Origin: JBCCGI01 sp039029355
Lineage (GTDB): Bacteria; Planctomycetota; UBA1135; GCA-002686595
Length of the DNA: 64,000 bases
Assembly (NCBI GenBank): GCA_039029355.1
Contig: JBCCGI010000011.1
Span: 1 to 64,000 of the forward strand
Direction of reading: 5' to 3'
The translations under genes and the position numbers were made by a program. Position 1 is the first letter of the stretch; each line of letters starts with the position of its first letter. The notes below the pieces were generated by a model. That model had not been told where the DNA came from. It did no database searches and saw only the letters and a program-made list of their open reading frames with translations. Positions 1-8,955 of the stretch are shown here, piece after piece.

Positions 1-23
1 CCCGTAACGACCGGGCCCGCCGC

Positions 24-602
24 CTAGGGGGCTCCGGCTTTCGGCGGCGACGCGGCGGCGAGCCCCCGCCCACCGCGGGTCACCCAGGCGACAACGTCGC
101 CGAGGCTCGTCGCGCTCCACGCTCGCACTTCGCGGAGCAGGCTTGCCTCCCCCGCGGTGGCGCGCGGGCCCACCAGGTCCTTCAGTTCGTTCCGGCGCGC
201 GGCGAAGGCCACCGCCAGGCCGCCCGGAACGTCGTGCAGTCGTCCGTCGATCCCGACCTCGCCCAAAAAGAGCGTTCTGCGCAGGGCCCGGGCCGGGACG
301 GCATCGAGGTAGCCCGCCGCCGCGACGGCGCCGATCGCCAGCGGCAGGTCGAGGATCTCGCCCTGCTTGCGAACCCCCGCGGGGACCAGGTTGAGCACAA
401 GCCGTCCCGGCCCGAGCGGCAGGCGGTTCGCATCCAGCGCGGCCAGCAGGCGCCCGCGGCCCTCGCGGATCACCGCATCGGGGAGACCGCTGAGCACCAC
501 CTCGGTCCGACCTCGATCGGCCGGCTCGAAGCGCGCTTCGACCGTGACCAGCTCAGCTTCCGCTCCGACGAGCGTCGCTCCGTGCACGCGTACCGTCTGC
601 AC
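24..602 (-). CDS. ChlI-domain-only protein (YifB/ComM N-terminal-like)
   Basis: About 192 residues from a GTG start at 602. The protein matches the N-terminal ChlI (ribosomal S5-like fold) domain of YifB/ComM, the magnesium-chelatase-like AAA+ helicase family. Visible signatures are an opening resembling 'GATLVGAEAELVTVE', then 'VVLSGLPDAVIREGRGRL', then 'LNLVPAGVRKQGEILDLPLA' and a later 'LFLGEVGIDGRLHDVPG'. YifB proteins are about 500 residues and follow this domain with a Walker-type AAA+ module. Here the frame stops at 24-26 after an Ala/Pro/Gly-rich tail, so no ATPase is attached. Only 23 bases lie beyond the stop, so I cannot exclude an interrupted gene with its AAA+ part outside the window. 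The 602-801 interval separates it from a divergent arsenosugar gene pair. Codons upstream of 602 stay open but lie antisense to that pair, so I chose the internal GTG. Function unknown; a DNA-related role is only an analogy with ComM. Confidence 0.65.
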   Translation of the reverse strand: MQTVRVHGATLVGAEAELVTVEARFEPADRGRTEVVLSGLPDAVIREGRGRLLAALDANRLPLGPGRLVLNLVPAGVRKQGEILDLPLAIGAVAAAGYLDAVPARALRRTLFLGEVGIDGRLHDVPGGLAVAFAARRNELKDLVGPRATAGEASLLREVRAWSATSLGDVVAWVTRGGRGLAAASPPKAGAP

Positions 603-800
603 GCGGGGGGGACCTGCGGATCGTCCGTTCGGTGTCACTTCTGGTGCCGAAAATTTCGACCGCCGATTCCGTGTCGAATGCGGACGGTCCCAACCCCGCG
701 CGTCCGCCGTACGGTCCCCGAACCCCCGCGCCCGCTCCCCGAGCTTGCCTGGGGGCCTTCCATCCCCGATCCTTGGCGCTCCCGCCGAAGGAGGGTCCGC

Positions 801-1132
801 TTGACCGATACCTATTACGATCCCGCCGATCTCGCCAAGTTCCATGAGATCGGAGAGCACGCCCCCGAGCTGTCGGAGAAGTTCTTCGCCTGGTACGGCG
901 CGGTCTTCGAGGACGGCGCGCTCTCGGCCCGCGAGAAGTCGCTGATCGCCCTCGGTGTGGCCTACGCGGTGCAATGCCCGTACTGCATCGACGCCTATAC
1001 CCAGGACGCGCTCTCGAAGGGCTGCGACCTGGAGCAGCTGACCGAGGTCACCCACGTCTCCGCCGCGATCAAGGGCGGCGCGGCGCTGGTCCACGGGGTC
1101 CAGATGCGATCCAAGGCGAAGGAGCTCGGACT

Positions 1133-1136
<4 letters not shown>
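801..1136 (+). CDS. Arsenosugar biosynthesis-associated peroxidase-like protein (CMD/AhpD family)
   Basis: 111 residues from a TTG start at 801, preceded by an AAGGAGGG ribosome site at 788-795. It is a small carboxymuconolactone-decarboxylase/AhpD-fold protein with the redox pair C59-x2-C62 in 'QCPYCIDAY' followed by a conserved acidic and His-containing helix ('EVTHVSAAIKGGAALVHG'). Proteins of this size encoded directly before the radical-SAM enzyme ArsS form the arsenosugar-associated peroxidase-like family, and the next gene here is ArsS, overlapping by four bases (TTGA). AhpD-type proteins use the CxxC pair for thiol-dependent peroxide reduction, so a protective or electron-donor role for ArsS is plausible but not shown. 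The family assignment is firm; the substrate is inferred. Confidence 0.85.
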
Positions 1137-2224
<1,088 letters not shown>

Positions 2225-2468
2225 CGGCACGTCGCGACGGCGGGGTCGCGGCGAGGGGCCTCGGCGGCGGGACGCGGGCGCTCGGCGTTCTTCCATGCCT
2301 TACCAGGAACGTTCGGCGGCGCCCGCGCGAACGGACAATCGGCGTGAGCGTGCCCCGACGGACGAGCCGAAGGAGCCCGCGAAACGGCGATCCCGCGGAA
2401 ACCGGTCTCCTTCGCGCGCGGCGCGGCAGCCGCCTCCGCCGCACCAGCGATAGACTGTCGGGCTACCG

Positions 2469-3845
2469 ATGACGCCTCTTCTCAAGCTCGTCTACCTGCT
2501 GGCGCTCGCGGTCGGCCTCTTCTTTCTCCGTTCCCCCTGGCTCGTCGGGGCCGTCGCGGCGGCTCAGCTCGGGCTGTGGGCGCTTTCGGGTCTCGACTGG
2601 AGGCTGCTCGGCCGCATCGGGCGGCGGATCGGGGTCTTTCTCGCGGTGATCCTCTGCGTGTACGGGCTCACGAAGACCCGCGGCGGGGGAGCGAGCGAGT
2701 GGCGCGAGCTCGTGTTCGGCCTGAAGGTCAACATGGTGGGGCTCGGCGTCGGGCTCACCATGGGGCTACGCGTGCTGGCGCTCGTGCTGGCGAGTACCTG
2801 GGTGCAAAGGAGCGGGGATCCCGGCGAGTTCGGCCGAGCGCTCATCCGCGCGCGCGTTCCGCGACGGCTGGCGTGGTCGGTGGACGCGACTCTGACGTTG
2901 CTTACCTCTGGCGGTGACTTCGCTGGCGGAGGCGGAGGCGGAGGCGGAGGCGGCGGCGGAGGCGGCGGCGGCGGCGGAGGCCGAGGCGGTCGCCGGGCCG
3001 GCAAGAGGCCCTTCACCTTCGCCGAGCTCCGACGCGGCGAGTTCGACTTCCTCAGCGGCCTGCTACGCCGCGGCATCGACCGCGCCGAGGCCGCTATCCG
3101 GCGCGACCACCCCGACCTGGACCCGACCGTCGCGCGCGATCTGACCCTGATCAGCGGCATCTCGCTGGCCGCGATGGGGCTGAAGATGATCCAGGTCATG
3201 CCGGGGCTCCCGATCGCACCCGGCCAGAAGAACCTGATCCTGATCCCCTTCTTCGTGCTCGCAGCGTCGGTGACCCGGGCTCGTTTCGGAGGGCTGTGGT
3301 GCGGGGCGACCGTGGGGCTGCTCTCCTTCCTCCTGGGCTTTGGGAAGTACGGGATCTTCGAGCTCGGGCACTTCCTCGTGCCCGGGCTCCTGGCGGACCT
3401 GCTCCTGCCGCTGGTGCGCGGGCGCGGGCTGGTTCGGGTGGTGCAGCTGAGCCTCCTCGGGGCCGCTTGCGGCGTCGGGCGCTTCGCGGCCCAGCTGCTG
3501 GTCATCCTGCTGGCCGGCGATGTGTTCGCCCGGGGAGGGGAGCCGGCCCCGGGGGGCGACAGCACCCACCCGGTGGTCTATCTCCTGCTCTTGTACTCCC
3601 CATTCCTCCTTTCCCAGATCGGTTTCGGTACCCTGTCCGGCCCCGTCAGCGGCTTTCTGCTCGGCGCCCAGGATCGGCTCCTGTCCCGCGAGGACGCCGA
3701 ACGCCCGGCCCGAGGAGGGGGCGGCGGCGGCGGAGGAGGAGGCGGAGGTGGCGGCCAGGGCCGCGGCCGGCGCGCCTCACCGCCGGTCGATGCGCCGCCC
3801 GACGCGGCCCCGCGCGGCGGTCGCGCTTCGAAGGACGTTCCGTAA
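2469..3845 (+). CDS. ECF transporter T-component fused to an S-component-like domain
   Basis: 458 residues, ATG at 2469. Residues 1-150 resemble EcfT/CbiQ transmembrane subunits: several hydrophobic helices, a 'GLRVLALVLAST' helix, then 'SGDPGEFGRALIRARVPRRL', which corresponds to the EcfT segment before the coupling helices. A run of 19 glycines (residues 153-171) and a basic linker follow. Residues about 235-390 form a second hydrophobic unit that looks like an ECF substrate-capture S component, with 'GQKNLILIPFFVLAASVTRA', 'GATVGLLSFLLGFGKYG' and 'LVPGLLADLLLPL'. A second run of 14 glycines (416-429) begins a disordered, basic tail. No ECF ATPase is adjacent. The gene lies 24 bases before mosA and on the same strand, so import of molybdate, tungstate or a molybdopterin-type compound is an attractive but unproven guess. 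T and S components are normally separate proteins, which makes the fusion unusual. Confidence 0.65.
   Translation: MTPLLKLVYLLALAVGLFFLRSPWLVGAVAAAQLGLWALSGLDWRLLGRIGRRIGVFLAVILCVYGLTKTRGGGASEWRELVFGLKVNMVGLGVGLTMGLRVLALVLASTWVQRSGDPGEFGRALIRARVPRRLAWSVDATLTLLTSGGDFAGGGGGGGGGGGGGGGGGGGRGGRRAGKRPFTFAELRRGEFDFLSGLLRRGIDRAEAAIRRDHPDLDPTVARDLTLISGISLAAMGLKMIQVMPGLPIAPGQKNLILIPFFVLAASVTRARFGGLWCGATVGLLSFLLGFGKYGIFELGHFLVPGLLADLLLPLVRGRGLVRVVQLSLLGAACGVGRFAAQLLVILLAGDVFARGGEPAPGGDSTHPVVYLLLLYSPFLLSQIGFGTLSGPVSGFLLGAQDRLLSREDAERPARGGGGGGGGGGGGGGQGRGRRASPPVDAPPDAAPRGGRASKDVP
2925..2981 (+). repeat. Polyglycine-coding GGN tract 1 (19 codons)
   Basis: Nineteen consecutive Gly codons, mostly alternating GGC and GGA, inside the ECF fusion gene between the T-like and S-like halves. 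The mixed codons argue against simple slippage of one trinucleotide, but the DNA is still low complexity and could vary in length between strains or be mis-sequenced in multiples of three. Confidence 0.9.
3714..3755 (+). repeat. Polyglycine-coding GGN tract 2 (14 codons)
   Basis: Fourteen consecutive Gly codons near the C-terminus of the ECF fusion gene, just after its last membrane segment and before a basic, Pro/Ala-rich tail. It is separate from the tract at 2925 and uses GGA, GGG, GGC and GGT. Confidence 0.9.
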
Positions 3846-3869
3846 GCAAGTTAGGTAGGAAAGCCCCCC

Positions 3870-4739
3870 ATGACCGAAGAGAGCACGGCCAGCAAGCTCA
3901 TTACGGGCGACGGCCGCACCCACGTCGGCTCGGGCCTCATGCGCGAGTCGCTCGTGAGCGCCAAGCTGATGGCGGAGACCGACGCCGGAGAGATCCGGCC
4001 CATGGTCCCTGACATGACCATGGTCGCGATCGGCGGTTCGTCGATCATGGACCGCGGCGCCGACGCGGTCCTGCCCCTCACCAAGGAGATCGCCGCGCTG
4101 AACCGCGACGGGCACAAGCTCGTGCTCGGCGTCGGAGGCGGAGCTCGCGCGCGCCACACGCTCGCGATCGGCCTCGGCCTGGGCCTGCCGCTCGGCGGCC
4201 TGGCGCGGATCGTCGGAGGTGTCGAGGAGCAGAACCGCGACATGCTCCAGTTCATCCTGGCGCCCGAGGGTGCCGTGACGCTGATCAAGGACGACTTCCA
4301 GGACCTGCAGCTCTTCCTCAGCAAGGGGATGATCCCGGTCACGATCGGCCAACCTCCCTACCACTTCTGGGAGCCGCCGCCGAAGGAAGGCTGGCTGCCC
4401 GAGAACGGTCCCGACGTCGGCCTCTTCCTGATGGCCGAGATCTTCGGAGCGCCCTCGATGGTGTTCGTGAAGGACGTGGACGGCGTCTACGACAAGGACC
4501 CGAACCGCCACGACGATGCCCAGAAGATCGACCGGATCTCGGCGACCGAGCTGCTCGAGCGCAACCTCCACGACCTCCCGGTCGAGCGCGAGGTGGTGCG
4601 CTGCCTCGTGAACTCGCGCCTCCTGACGTCCATCGTCGTCATCAACGGACGCAAGCCCGAGCAGCTGCGCGACTTCCTCGAAGGTCGCCCGGTCGGCACG
4701 CTGATCCACAACCACCGCTACGTCGAGAAGGAGGGCTGA
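3870..4739 (+). CDS. mosA: Molybdenum storage protein alpha-subunit-like (amino acid kinase fold)
   Basis: 289 residues, ATG at 3870, 24 bases after the ECF fusion gene. The protein has the amino-acid-kinase (UMP-kinase-like) fold seen in the Azotobacter molybdenum storage protein MoSto. Matching blocks are 'IGGSSIMDRGADAVLPL', a glycine-rich 'VGGGARARHTLAIGLGLGLP', 'GQPPYHFWE', 'KDVDGVYDKDPN' and 'LPVEREVV', the last two close to MosA. MoSto is an alpha3beta3 cage that uses ATP to load polyoxomolybdate clusters. The next gene, three bases downstream, is the beta-like subunit, which favours MoSto over a lone UMP kinase or aspartokinase. UMP kinases are shorter and lack the MDRGA block. Whether this cage stores Mo, W or another oxyanion cannot be read from the sequence. 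Confidence 0.8.
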   Translation: MTEESTASKLITGDGRTHVGSGLMRESLVSAKLMAETDAGEIRPMVPDMTMVAIGGSSIMDRGADAVLPLTKEIAALNRDGHKLVLGVGGGARARHTLAIGLGLGLPLGGLARIVGGVEEQNRDMLQFILAPEGAVTLIKDDFQDLQLFLSKGMIPVTIGQPPYHFWEPPPKEGWLPENGPDVGLFLMAEIFGAPSMVFVKDVDGVYDKDPNRHDDAQKIDRISATELLERNLHDLPVEREVVRCLVNSRLLTSIVVINGRKPEQLRDFLEGRPVGTLIHNHRYVEKEG

Positions 4740-4742
4740 CCG

Positions 4743-5582
4743 ATGGCCGGACGCAAGGACGGAAAGATCTGGGTCGACGGCCTGACCACCCAGTTCACCG
4801 GGCAGTCGCTCTCCTCGCTCGACCTGGTCGAATCCGAACGCGACCATCCGACGATTCCGGTGCTCCCGGACCTCTGGGTGGTCAAGATCGGCGGCCAGAG
4901 CGTGATGGACCGCGGCGCCGAGGCGGTCAAGCCGATCGTCGAAGAGCTGGTCGCGGCCCGCAAGGCCGGCACGCACCTGCTCGTCGGCACCGGCGGCGGG
5001 ACGCGGGCGCGCCACGCCTACGCCATCGGGCTCGACCTTGGTATGCCGACGGCGATGCTCGCGCGCATCGGCGGCAGCGTGCCGGTGCAGAACGCCCGCA
5101 TGATCCAGATGCTGACCGCGAAGGACGGCGGGATCATGTGCTACCCCGAGGACTTCGAGAAGCTGCCGCTCTTTCTGCAGCTCGGCACGATCCCGATCAT
5201 GAGCGGCATGCCGCCGTTCGAGTTTTGGGAGAAGGCACCGCGGGTTGGGCGCATCCCGGCCAACCGCACCGACGCGGGCGTCTACCTCATCGCGGAGTTC
5301 TTCGGCGCCAAGGGCGTGCTCTACATCAAGGATGAAGAGGGGCTCTACACCGACGATCCGAAGAAGAACCCCGACGCGACGCTGATCCCCGAGATCACCG
5401 CGCGCGAGCTGCTCGAGAGCGGACAGGACGACATCGTCGTCGAGCGTGCGGTGCTGGAGTACCTCGAGCGCTCCCGCAGCGTGAAGGAGGTCCGCATCCT
5501 GAACGGCCTCAAGAAGGGCAACGTGACGCGCGCCCTCAACGGCGAGGCGATCGGGTCGGTGATCCGCTCGTCGAAGGCCTAG
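4743..5582 (+). CDS. mosB: Molybdenum storage protein beta-subunit-like (amino acid kinase fold)
   Basis: 279 residues, ATG at 4743, three bases after mosA. Blocks that match MosB are 'VVKIGGQSVMDRGAEAVKPI', 'VGTGGGTRARHAYAIGLDLG', 'SGMPPFEFW', 'NRTDAGVYLIAEFFGAKG', 'YIKDEEGLYTDDP' and a C-terminal 'NGLKKGNVTRALNGE'. It would pair with MosA to form the hetero-hexameric storage cage. It is clearly paralogous to its neighbour (shared DRGA, GGG-x-RARH and DG-x-Y blocks), as is the case for the two MoSto subunits. A hairpin 15 bases after the stop probably closes the operon. Automatic annotation may label both genes uridylate kinase; the pairing and the GMPP/MDRGA blocks argue for MoSto. Confidence 0.82.
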   Translation: MAGRKDGKIWVDGLTTQFTGQSLSSLDLVESERDHPTIPVLPDLWVVKIGGQSVMDRGAEAVKPIVEELVAARKAGTHLLVGTGGGTRARHAYAIGLDLGMPTAMLARIGGSVPVQNARMIQMLTAKDGGIMCYPEDFEKLPLFLQLGTIPIMSGMPPFEFWEKAPRVGRIPANRTDAGVYLIAEFFGAKGVLYIKDEEGLYTDDPKKNPDATLIPEITARELLESGQDDIVVERAVLEYLERSRSVKEVRILNGLKKGNVTRALNGEAIGSVIRSSKA

Positions 5583-5594
5583 GGGCCCGGCGAA

Positions 5595-5621
5595 CGCGGC
5601 GCGGCCCTCGGTCGCGCCGCG
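5595..5621 (+). terminator. Hairpin after mosB
   Basis: A perfect 9-bp inverted repeat (CGCGGCGCG and CGCGCCGCG) with a 9-base loop, 12 bases after the mosB stop. No U-tract follows, so it is a terminator candidate rather than a classic intrinsic terminator. Confidence 0.45.
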
Positions 5622-5714
5622 CAGGTCCAGGAGCGCCGCCGGCCCAGCGGTGCCGAGCAGGCTCCGCAGGCTTCTCGTGTCCCGCGTTTGGCGCCGACCG
5701 GGTAGGGTGGTGCG

Positions 5715-7847
5715 ATGAAGCCCGCAACGCTGCTCGTCGCACTCGCCTTCCTTTCACTCACCGAGGCCGTTTCGGCCCAGGCCTTCGTCGTCGACGCGGC
5801 CGCCATCCCCTCGGGGCCCGGGGTCAATGGCTCGACCGAGAACATCGACTGGGGCGACCTCGACCTGGACGGCGACTGGGACGTGGTCATCGCCGACGGC
5901 GGCGACGATGGGAACATCCAGAACAAGATCTGGATCAACCAGGGGCAGCTCCAGGCGGGGGTCGAGGGCTTCTTCCTCGACGAGACCGCCGCGCGGGCGC
6001 CGGCGGTGGCTGACCAGAGCCGCGACATCGAGCTCGCGGACATCGACGGCGACGGTGACCTCGACGTCGCGAGCGCAAACACCGCGCAGCTCGTGAACCA
6101 GAGCTCGCGCCTGTGGGTCAACCAGGGGCTGCTGCAGGGCGGCGCGGTCGGGTTCTTCACGGATGAGACCTCGACGCGGTGGGTTGGCCTGGGAGGCGCC
6201 GGCTCGTCGATCGCGCCGGCCCTGGTGCTTCCTTCGGGCGGCTTCATCGACTGGTGCGACGACATCGACTTCGGCGACCTCGACAACGACGGCGACCTCG
6301 ACCTGGTGCACTCGAGTGCCGGTGGCGGCTACTCCGGGCTGGCGCCCGCGCGGATCTTCCTGAACGATGGGCTTGGGTTCTTCACCGAGCACAACCCGAG
6401 CGGCTTTCAGCTCAGCACCAGCAGCATCGTCAACGGCGATCCGGGTCTGTGGTGCGAGGGGACGCAGCAGTCGAACACCCTCGACGCGAGCGGCGCGTTC
6501 TGCGACGTCGCCTCGACGACGCGTGACTTCGACATCGGCGACCTCGACGGCGACTTCGACCTGGACCTGGTCGTCGACCACCAGAACGCCCTCGCGCGCG
6601 TGTTCGCCAACCGGCTCGACGCCAGCGGCCTCGCGCCCGCGTCGGCCGGGCTGCTCTTCCGCGACGTGACCGGGGCGTCCTGGGGGCCCGTCAGCGCCGT
6701 GGGCAGCATCAGCTGGGACGTCGAGATCGGCGACCTGGATGGCGACGGCGACCTGGACGTCTACGGCGTCGACTGGTTCCAGCCGGGCTTCTCCGCCTTC
6801 GACGACGTGCTGATCGAGAACCTCGGCGACGGGACCTTCGCGAGCTCGGTGATCGTGCCGGGAGCGGGGCCCGACGGCGGCGAGGCCGACTTCTTCGACT
6901 ACGACGGCGACGGGGACATGGACATCTTCCTCACGCAGTACGGCGCGTTCGACATCCTGTTCCGCAACGACGGCGGCGGCTTCGGGAACATCACGTCGGT
7001 GCCGATCGAGATGTACTTCGCGTCGTCGCTCGACGCGGACGCGGCGGACGTCGACGGGGACGGCGACCTCGACCTGCTCGTGGCCGAGGACAACTTCCAG
7101 GCCAACACCTTCCTGCGCAACGTCGTCGACGTTCCCGATACCCACGCGCCGTATCTGCCGCGGGTCGAGTCGGCCGGAGCGCCGATCGCGGCTCCGTCGC
7201 TGCTACCGGTACGGGTCCAGGTGTACGACAACGCGCCGTACTACCTGACTTGGTACGCCGACGTGGTGCTCGAGGTCGAAGTGGACGGCGTCGCGCTGCC
7301 GCCCCTCGCCGCGACGAGCTCGGGCGGGCAGATCTTCCGCGCGGAGCTGCCCGGCAATCTGGTCGGGGCGGTGGAGTACCGCTTCACCGCAACCGATCGC
7401 CGCGGCAATCTCGGCGCCTCGTCGGACGTCGCCTTCTCGGCCACGACGGGCCTCGCCTTCGCCGCCGACTACGGCGTCGCGAGCGCCGGCACGACCACCG
7501 GGACGGCGCCCACGATCTCGGCCCTCTCGGTGCCGTTCCTCGGCAGCACGCTGTACCTCGCGGTGCACTCGGACGCGCCGCCCGGCACGACGGTCTTCGC
7601 GGTCGCTTCGGCGGTGCAGGCGGATCCGCCGCTGCCGCTGCCGGGGCTGGTGCTGTCGAACGTGGGGCTGCCGCTGCTCTGGGTCGAGAGCGCCGTCACC
7701 GACGCCGCGGGCGACGTGGTGTTCGAGCTGCCGATTCCGCCGGGCACGCCCGGGACGTCGGTCTACTTCCAGGGCGCGGCGCTCGACCCGACGCCGGCGG
7801 GCGAGCTGCTCTCCGCCTCACGCGGCCTCGAGCTGATCACGCAGTAG
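5715..7847 (+). CDS. Secreted VCBS/FG-GAP seven-bladed propeller protein
   Basis: 710 residues, ATG at 5715, with a signal peptide of about 21 residues ending in 'AVSAQA'. Seven calcium-loop motifs of the D-x-D-x-D-G-D-x-D type follow (for example 'DLDNDGDLDLV', 'DIDGDGDLDV', 'DYDGDGDMDI'), spaced 50-110 residues apart, matching one seven-bladed integrin-like propeller. After it comes an Ig-like stretch ('YDNAPYYLTWYADVVLEV') and a C-terminal module of about 130 residues ending 'SRGLELITQ'. That module resembles the ends of three other secreted proteins in this window. It has no obvious enzymatic motif; a surface or extracellular binding role is the usual reading. It stands alone, 132 bases after the storage-protein operon. 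Confidence 0.85.
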   Translation: MKPATLLVALAFLSLTEAVSAQAFVVDAAAIPSGPGVNGSTENIDWGDLDLDGDWDVVIADGGDDGNIQNKIWINQGQLQAGVEGFFLDETAARAPAVADQSRDIELADIDGDGDLDVASANTAQLVNQSSRLWVNQGLLQGGAVGFFTDETSTRWVGLGGAGSSIAPALVLPSGGFIDWCDDIDFGDLDNDGDLDLVHSSAGGGYSGLAPARIFLNDGLGFFTEHNPSGFQLSTSSIVNGDPGLWCEGTQQSNTLDASGAFCDVASTTRDFDIGDLDGDFDLDLVVDHQNALARVFANRLDASGLAPASAGLLFRDVTGASWGPVSAVGSISWDVEIGDLDGDGDLDVYGVDWFQPGFSAFDDVLIENLGDGTFASSVIVPGAGPDGGEADFFDYDGDGDMDIFLTQYGAFDILFRNDGGGFGNITSVPIEMYFASSLDADAADVDGDGDLDLLVAEDNFQANTFLRNVVDVPDTHAPYLPRVESAGAPIAAPSLLPVRVQVYDNAPYYLTWYADVVLEVEVDGVALPPLAATSSGGQIFRAELPGNLVGAVEYRFTATDRRGNLGASSDVAFSATTGLAFAADYGVASAGTTTGTAPTISALSVPFLGSTLYLAVHSDAPPGTTVFAVASAVQADPPLPLPGLVLSNVGLPLLWVESAVTDAAGDVVFELPIPPGTPGTSVYFQGAALDPTPAGELLSASRGLELITQ

Positions 7848-7854
7848 GGGGAGA

Positions 7855-7871
7855 GCGGCGCCGGGCGCCGC
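7855..7871 (+). terminator. GC-rich hairpin after the propeller gene
   Basis: A perfect 8-bp inverted repeat (GCGGCGCC and GGCGCCGC) separated by one base, starting 8 bases after the stop codon. There is no U-tract; it is a possible terminator only. Confidence 0.35.
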
Positions 7872-7976
7872 GCTCCGATCCCTCAAGCCTTTGTACGGCT
7901 CGCGCGGCGCGCGCGCGTCATCCTCCAGGACCCGAGCGAGCTTCGCCCCGGCGCGTCGCGTCGGTAAGTTCGGTCC

Positions 7977-8939
7977 ATGAAGTACGCGCGCACCTACCTC
8001 GCGACGGCGGCCGCAGCCGCCGTCCTCGCGACCGCCTGCCGGGAGATGCGTTCCGACGCCGCGGCGCCGGAGGAGAACCGCTCGATCGTCGTCTGCGGCG
8101 AGCGCATCCCGATCGGCACGCGCGTCGTGCTGTGGGACGAGCCACCCTACTACGACGCCTACAAGCCGCACCCCGCCTTCGCCGACGAGGGCCCCGAGGG
8201 CCCGCGCTTCCGGCCCGGGCGCGCCGTGGCGGATGCGGCGCTGCAGGCGCGCGTCGACGAGCGCGGCTTCCGCCCCGACGAGCTGCGCGACGTGGTCGAC
8301 CAGCTCGTGCTGCACTACGACGTGTGCGGCGTGTCGCGGCGCTGCTTCCGCGTCCTGCAGGACCTGCGCAAGCTGTCGGTGCACTTCCTGCTCGACATCG
8401 ACGGGACGATCTACCAGACGCTCGACCTGGCCGACCAGGCCTGGCATGCGACCAAGGCCAACCCGCGCTCGGTCGGGGTCGAGATCGCGAGCATCGGCGC
8501 CTATCCGCCGGAGGCCGACGACCCGCTCGACGCGTGGTACGCGCGCGACGCCGCCGGGCTCCGGATCCGGATCCCCGCCGAGCTCGGCGACGGCGGCGTC
8601 CGCACCGCCGGCTTCGTCGGCCGCCCCGCGCGGGCGGAGTTCGTGGAGGGCGACCTGCAGGGGCAGTACCTCCGCCAGGCGGACTTCACGCCCGAGCAGT
8701 ACGAGGCGCTGATCCAGCTCACCGCCGGCCTGTGCCGCGCCTTCCCGCGGCTGGCGCCGGACGCGCCGCGCGGCGCCGAGGGGCGGGTGAAGGACGGCGT
8801 GCTGACCGACGCCGAGTTCGACGCCTTCGGCGGCGTGCTCGGGCACTATCACGTCCAGGAGAACAAGGTCGACCCCGGCCCGGGCTTCGACTGGGAGCCG
8901 TTTCTCGCGCGCGTGCGCGCGGAGCTGGAGCGGCGCTGA
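7977..8939 (+). CDS. N-acetylmuramoyl-L-alanine amidase lipoprotein (Amidase_2/AmpD-like)
   Basis: 320 residues, ATG at 7977. The N-terminus is a lipoprotein signal with lipobox 'LATAC' (Cys about residue 21). The amidase_2 core is visible: H113 in 'LVLHYDVCG', H136 in 'VHFLLDIDGTIYQTLD', then 'AWHATKANPRSVGVEI' and a late 'LGHYHVQENKVDPGPGFDW', which carries the zinc-ligand His and the conserved Lys-x-Asp-Pro-Gly loop. These enzymes are zinc hydrolases that cut the bond between MurNAc and the stem peptide. Membrane anchoring places it on the periplasmic side. MurQ, another peptidoglycan-recycling enzyme, is encoded about 1.2 kb downstream on the other strand. Confidence 0.85.
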   Translation: MKYARTYLATAAAAAVLATACREMRSDAAAPEENRSIVVCGERIPIGTRVVLWDEPPYYDAYKPHPAFADEGPEGPRFRPGRAVADAALQARVDERGFRPDELRDVVDQLVLHYDVCGVSRRCFRVLQDLRKLSVHFLLDIDGTIYQTLDLADQAWHATKANPRSVGVEIASIGAYPPEADDPLDAWYARDAAGLRIRIPAELGDGGVRTAGFVGRPARAEFVEGDLQGQYLRQADFTPEQYEALIQLTAGLCRAFPRLAPDAPRGAEGRVKDGVLTDAEFDAFGGVLGHYHVQENKVDPGPGFDWEPFLARVRAELERR

Positions 8940-8955
8940 TGGGGAAAGGACCCTG

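Noticed and set aside
3870..5582. The two genes as UMP kinases or aspartokinases
   Set aside because: Two adjacent paralogs with MosA- and MosB-specific blocks (MDRGA, GMPP, DG-x-Y) fit the molybdenum storage heteromer better.
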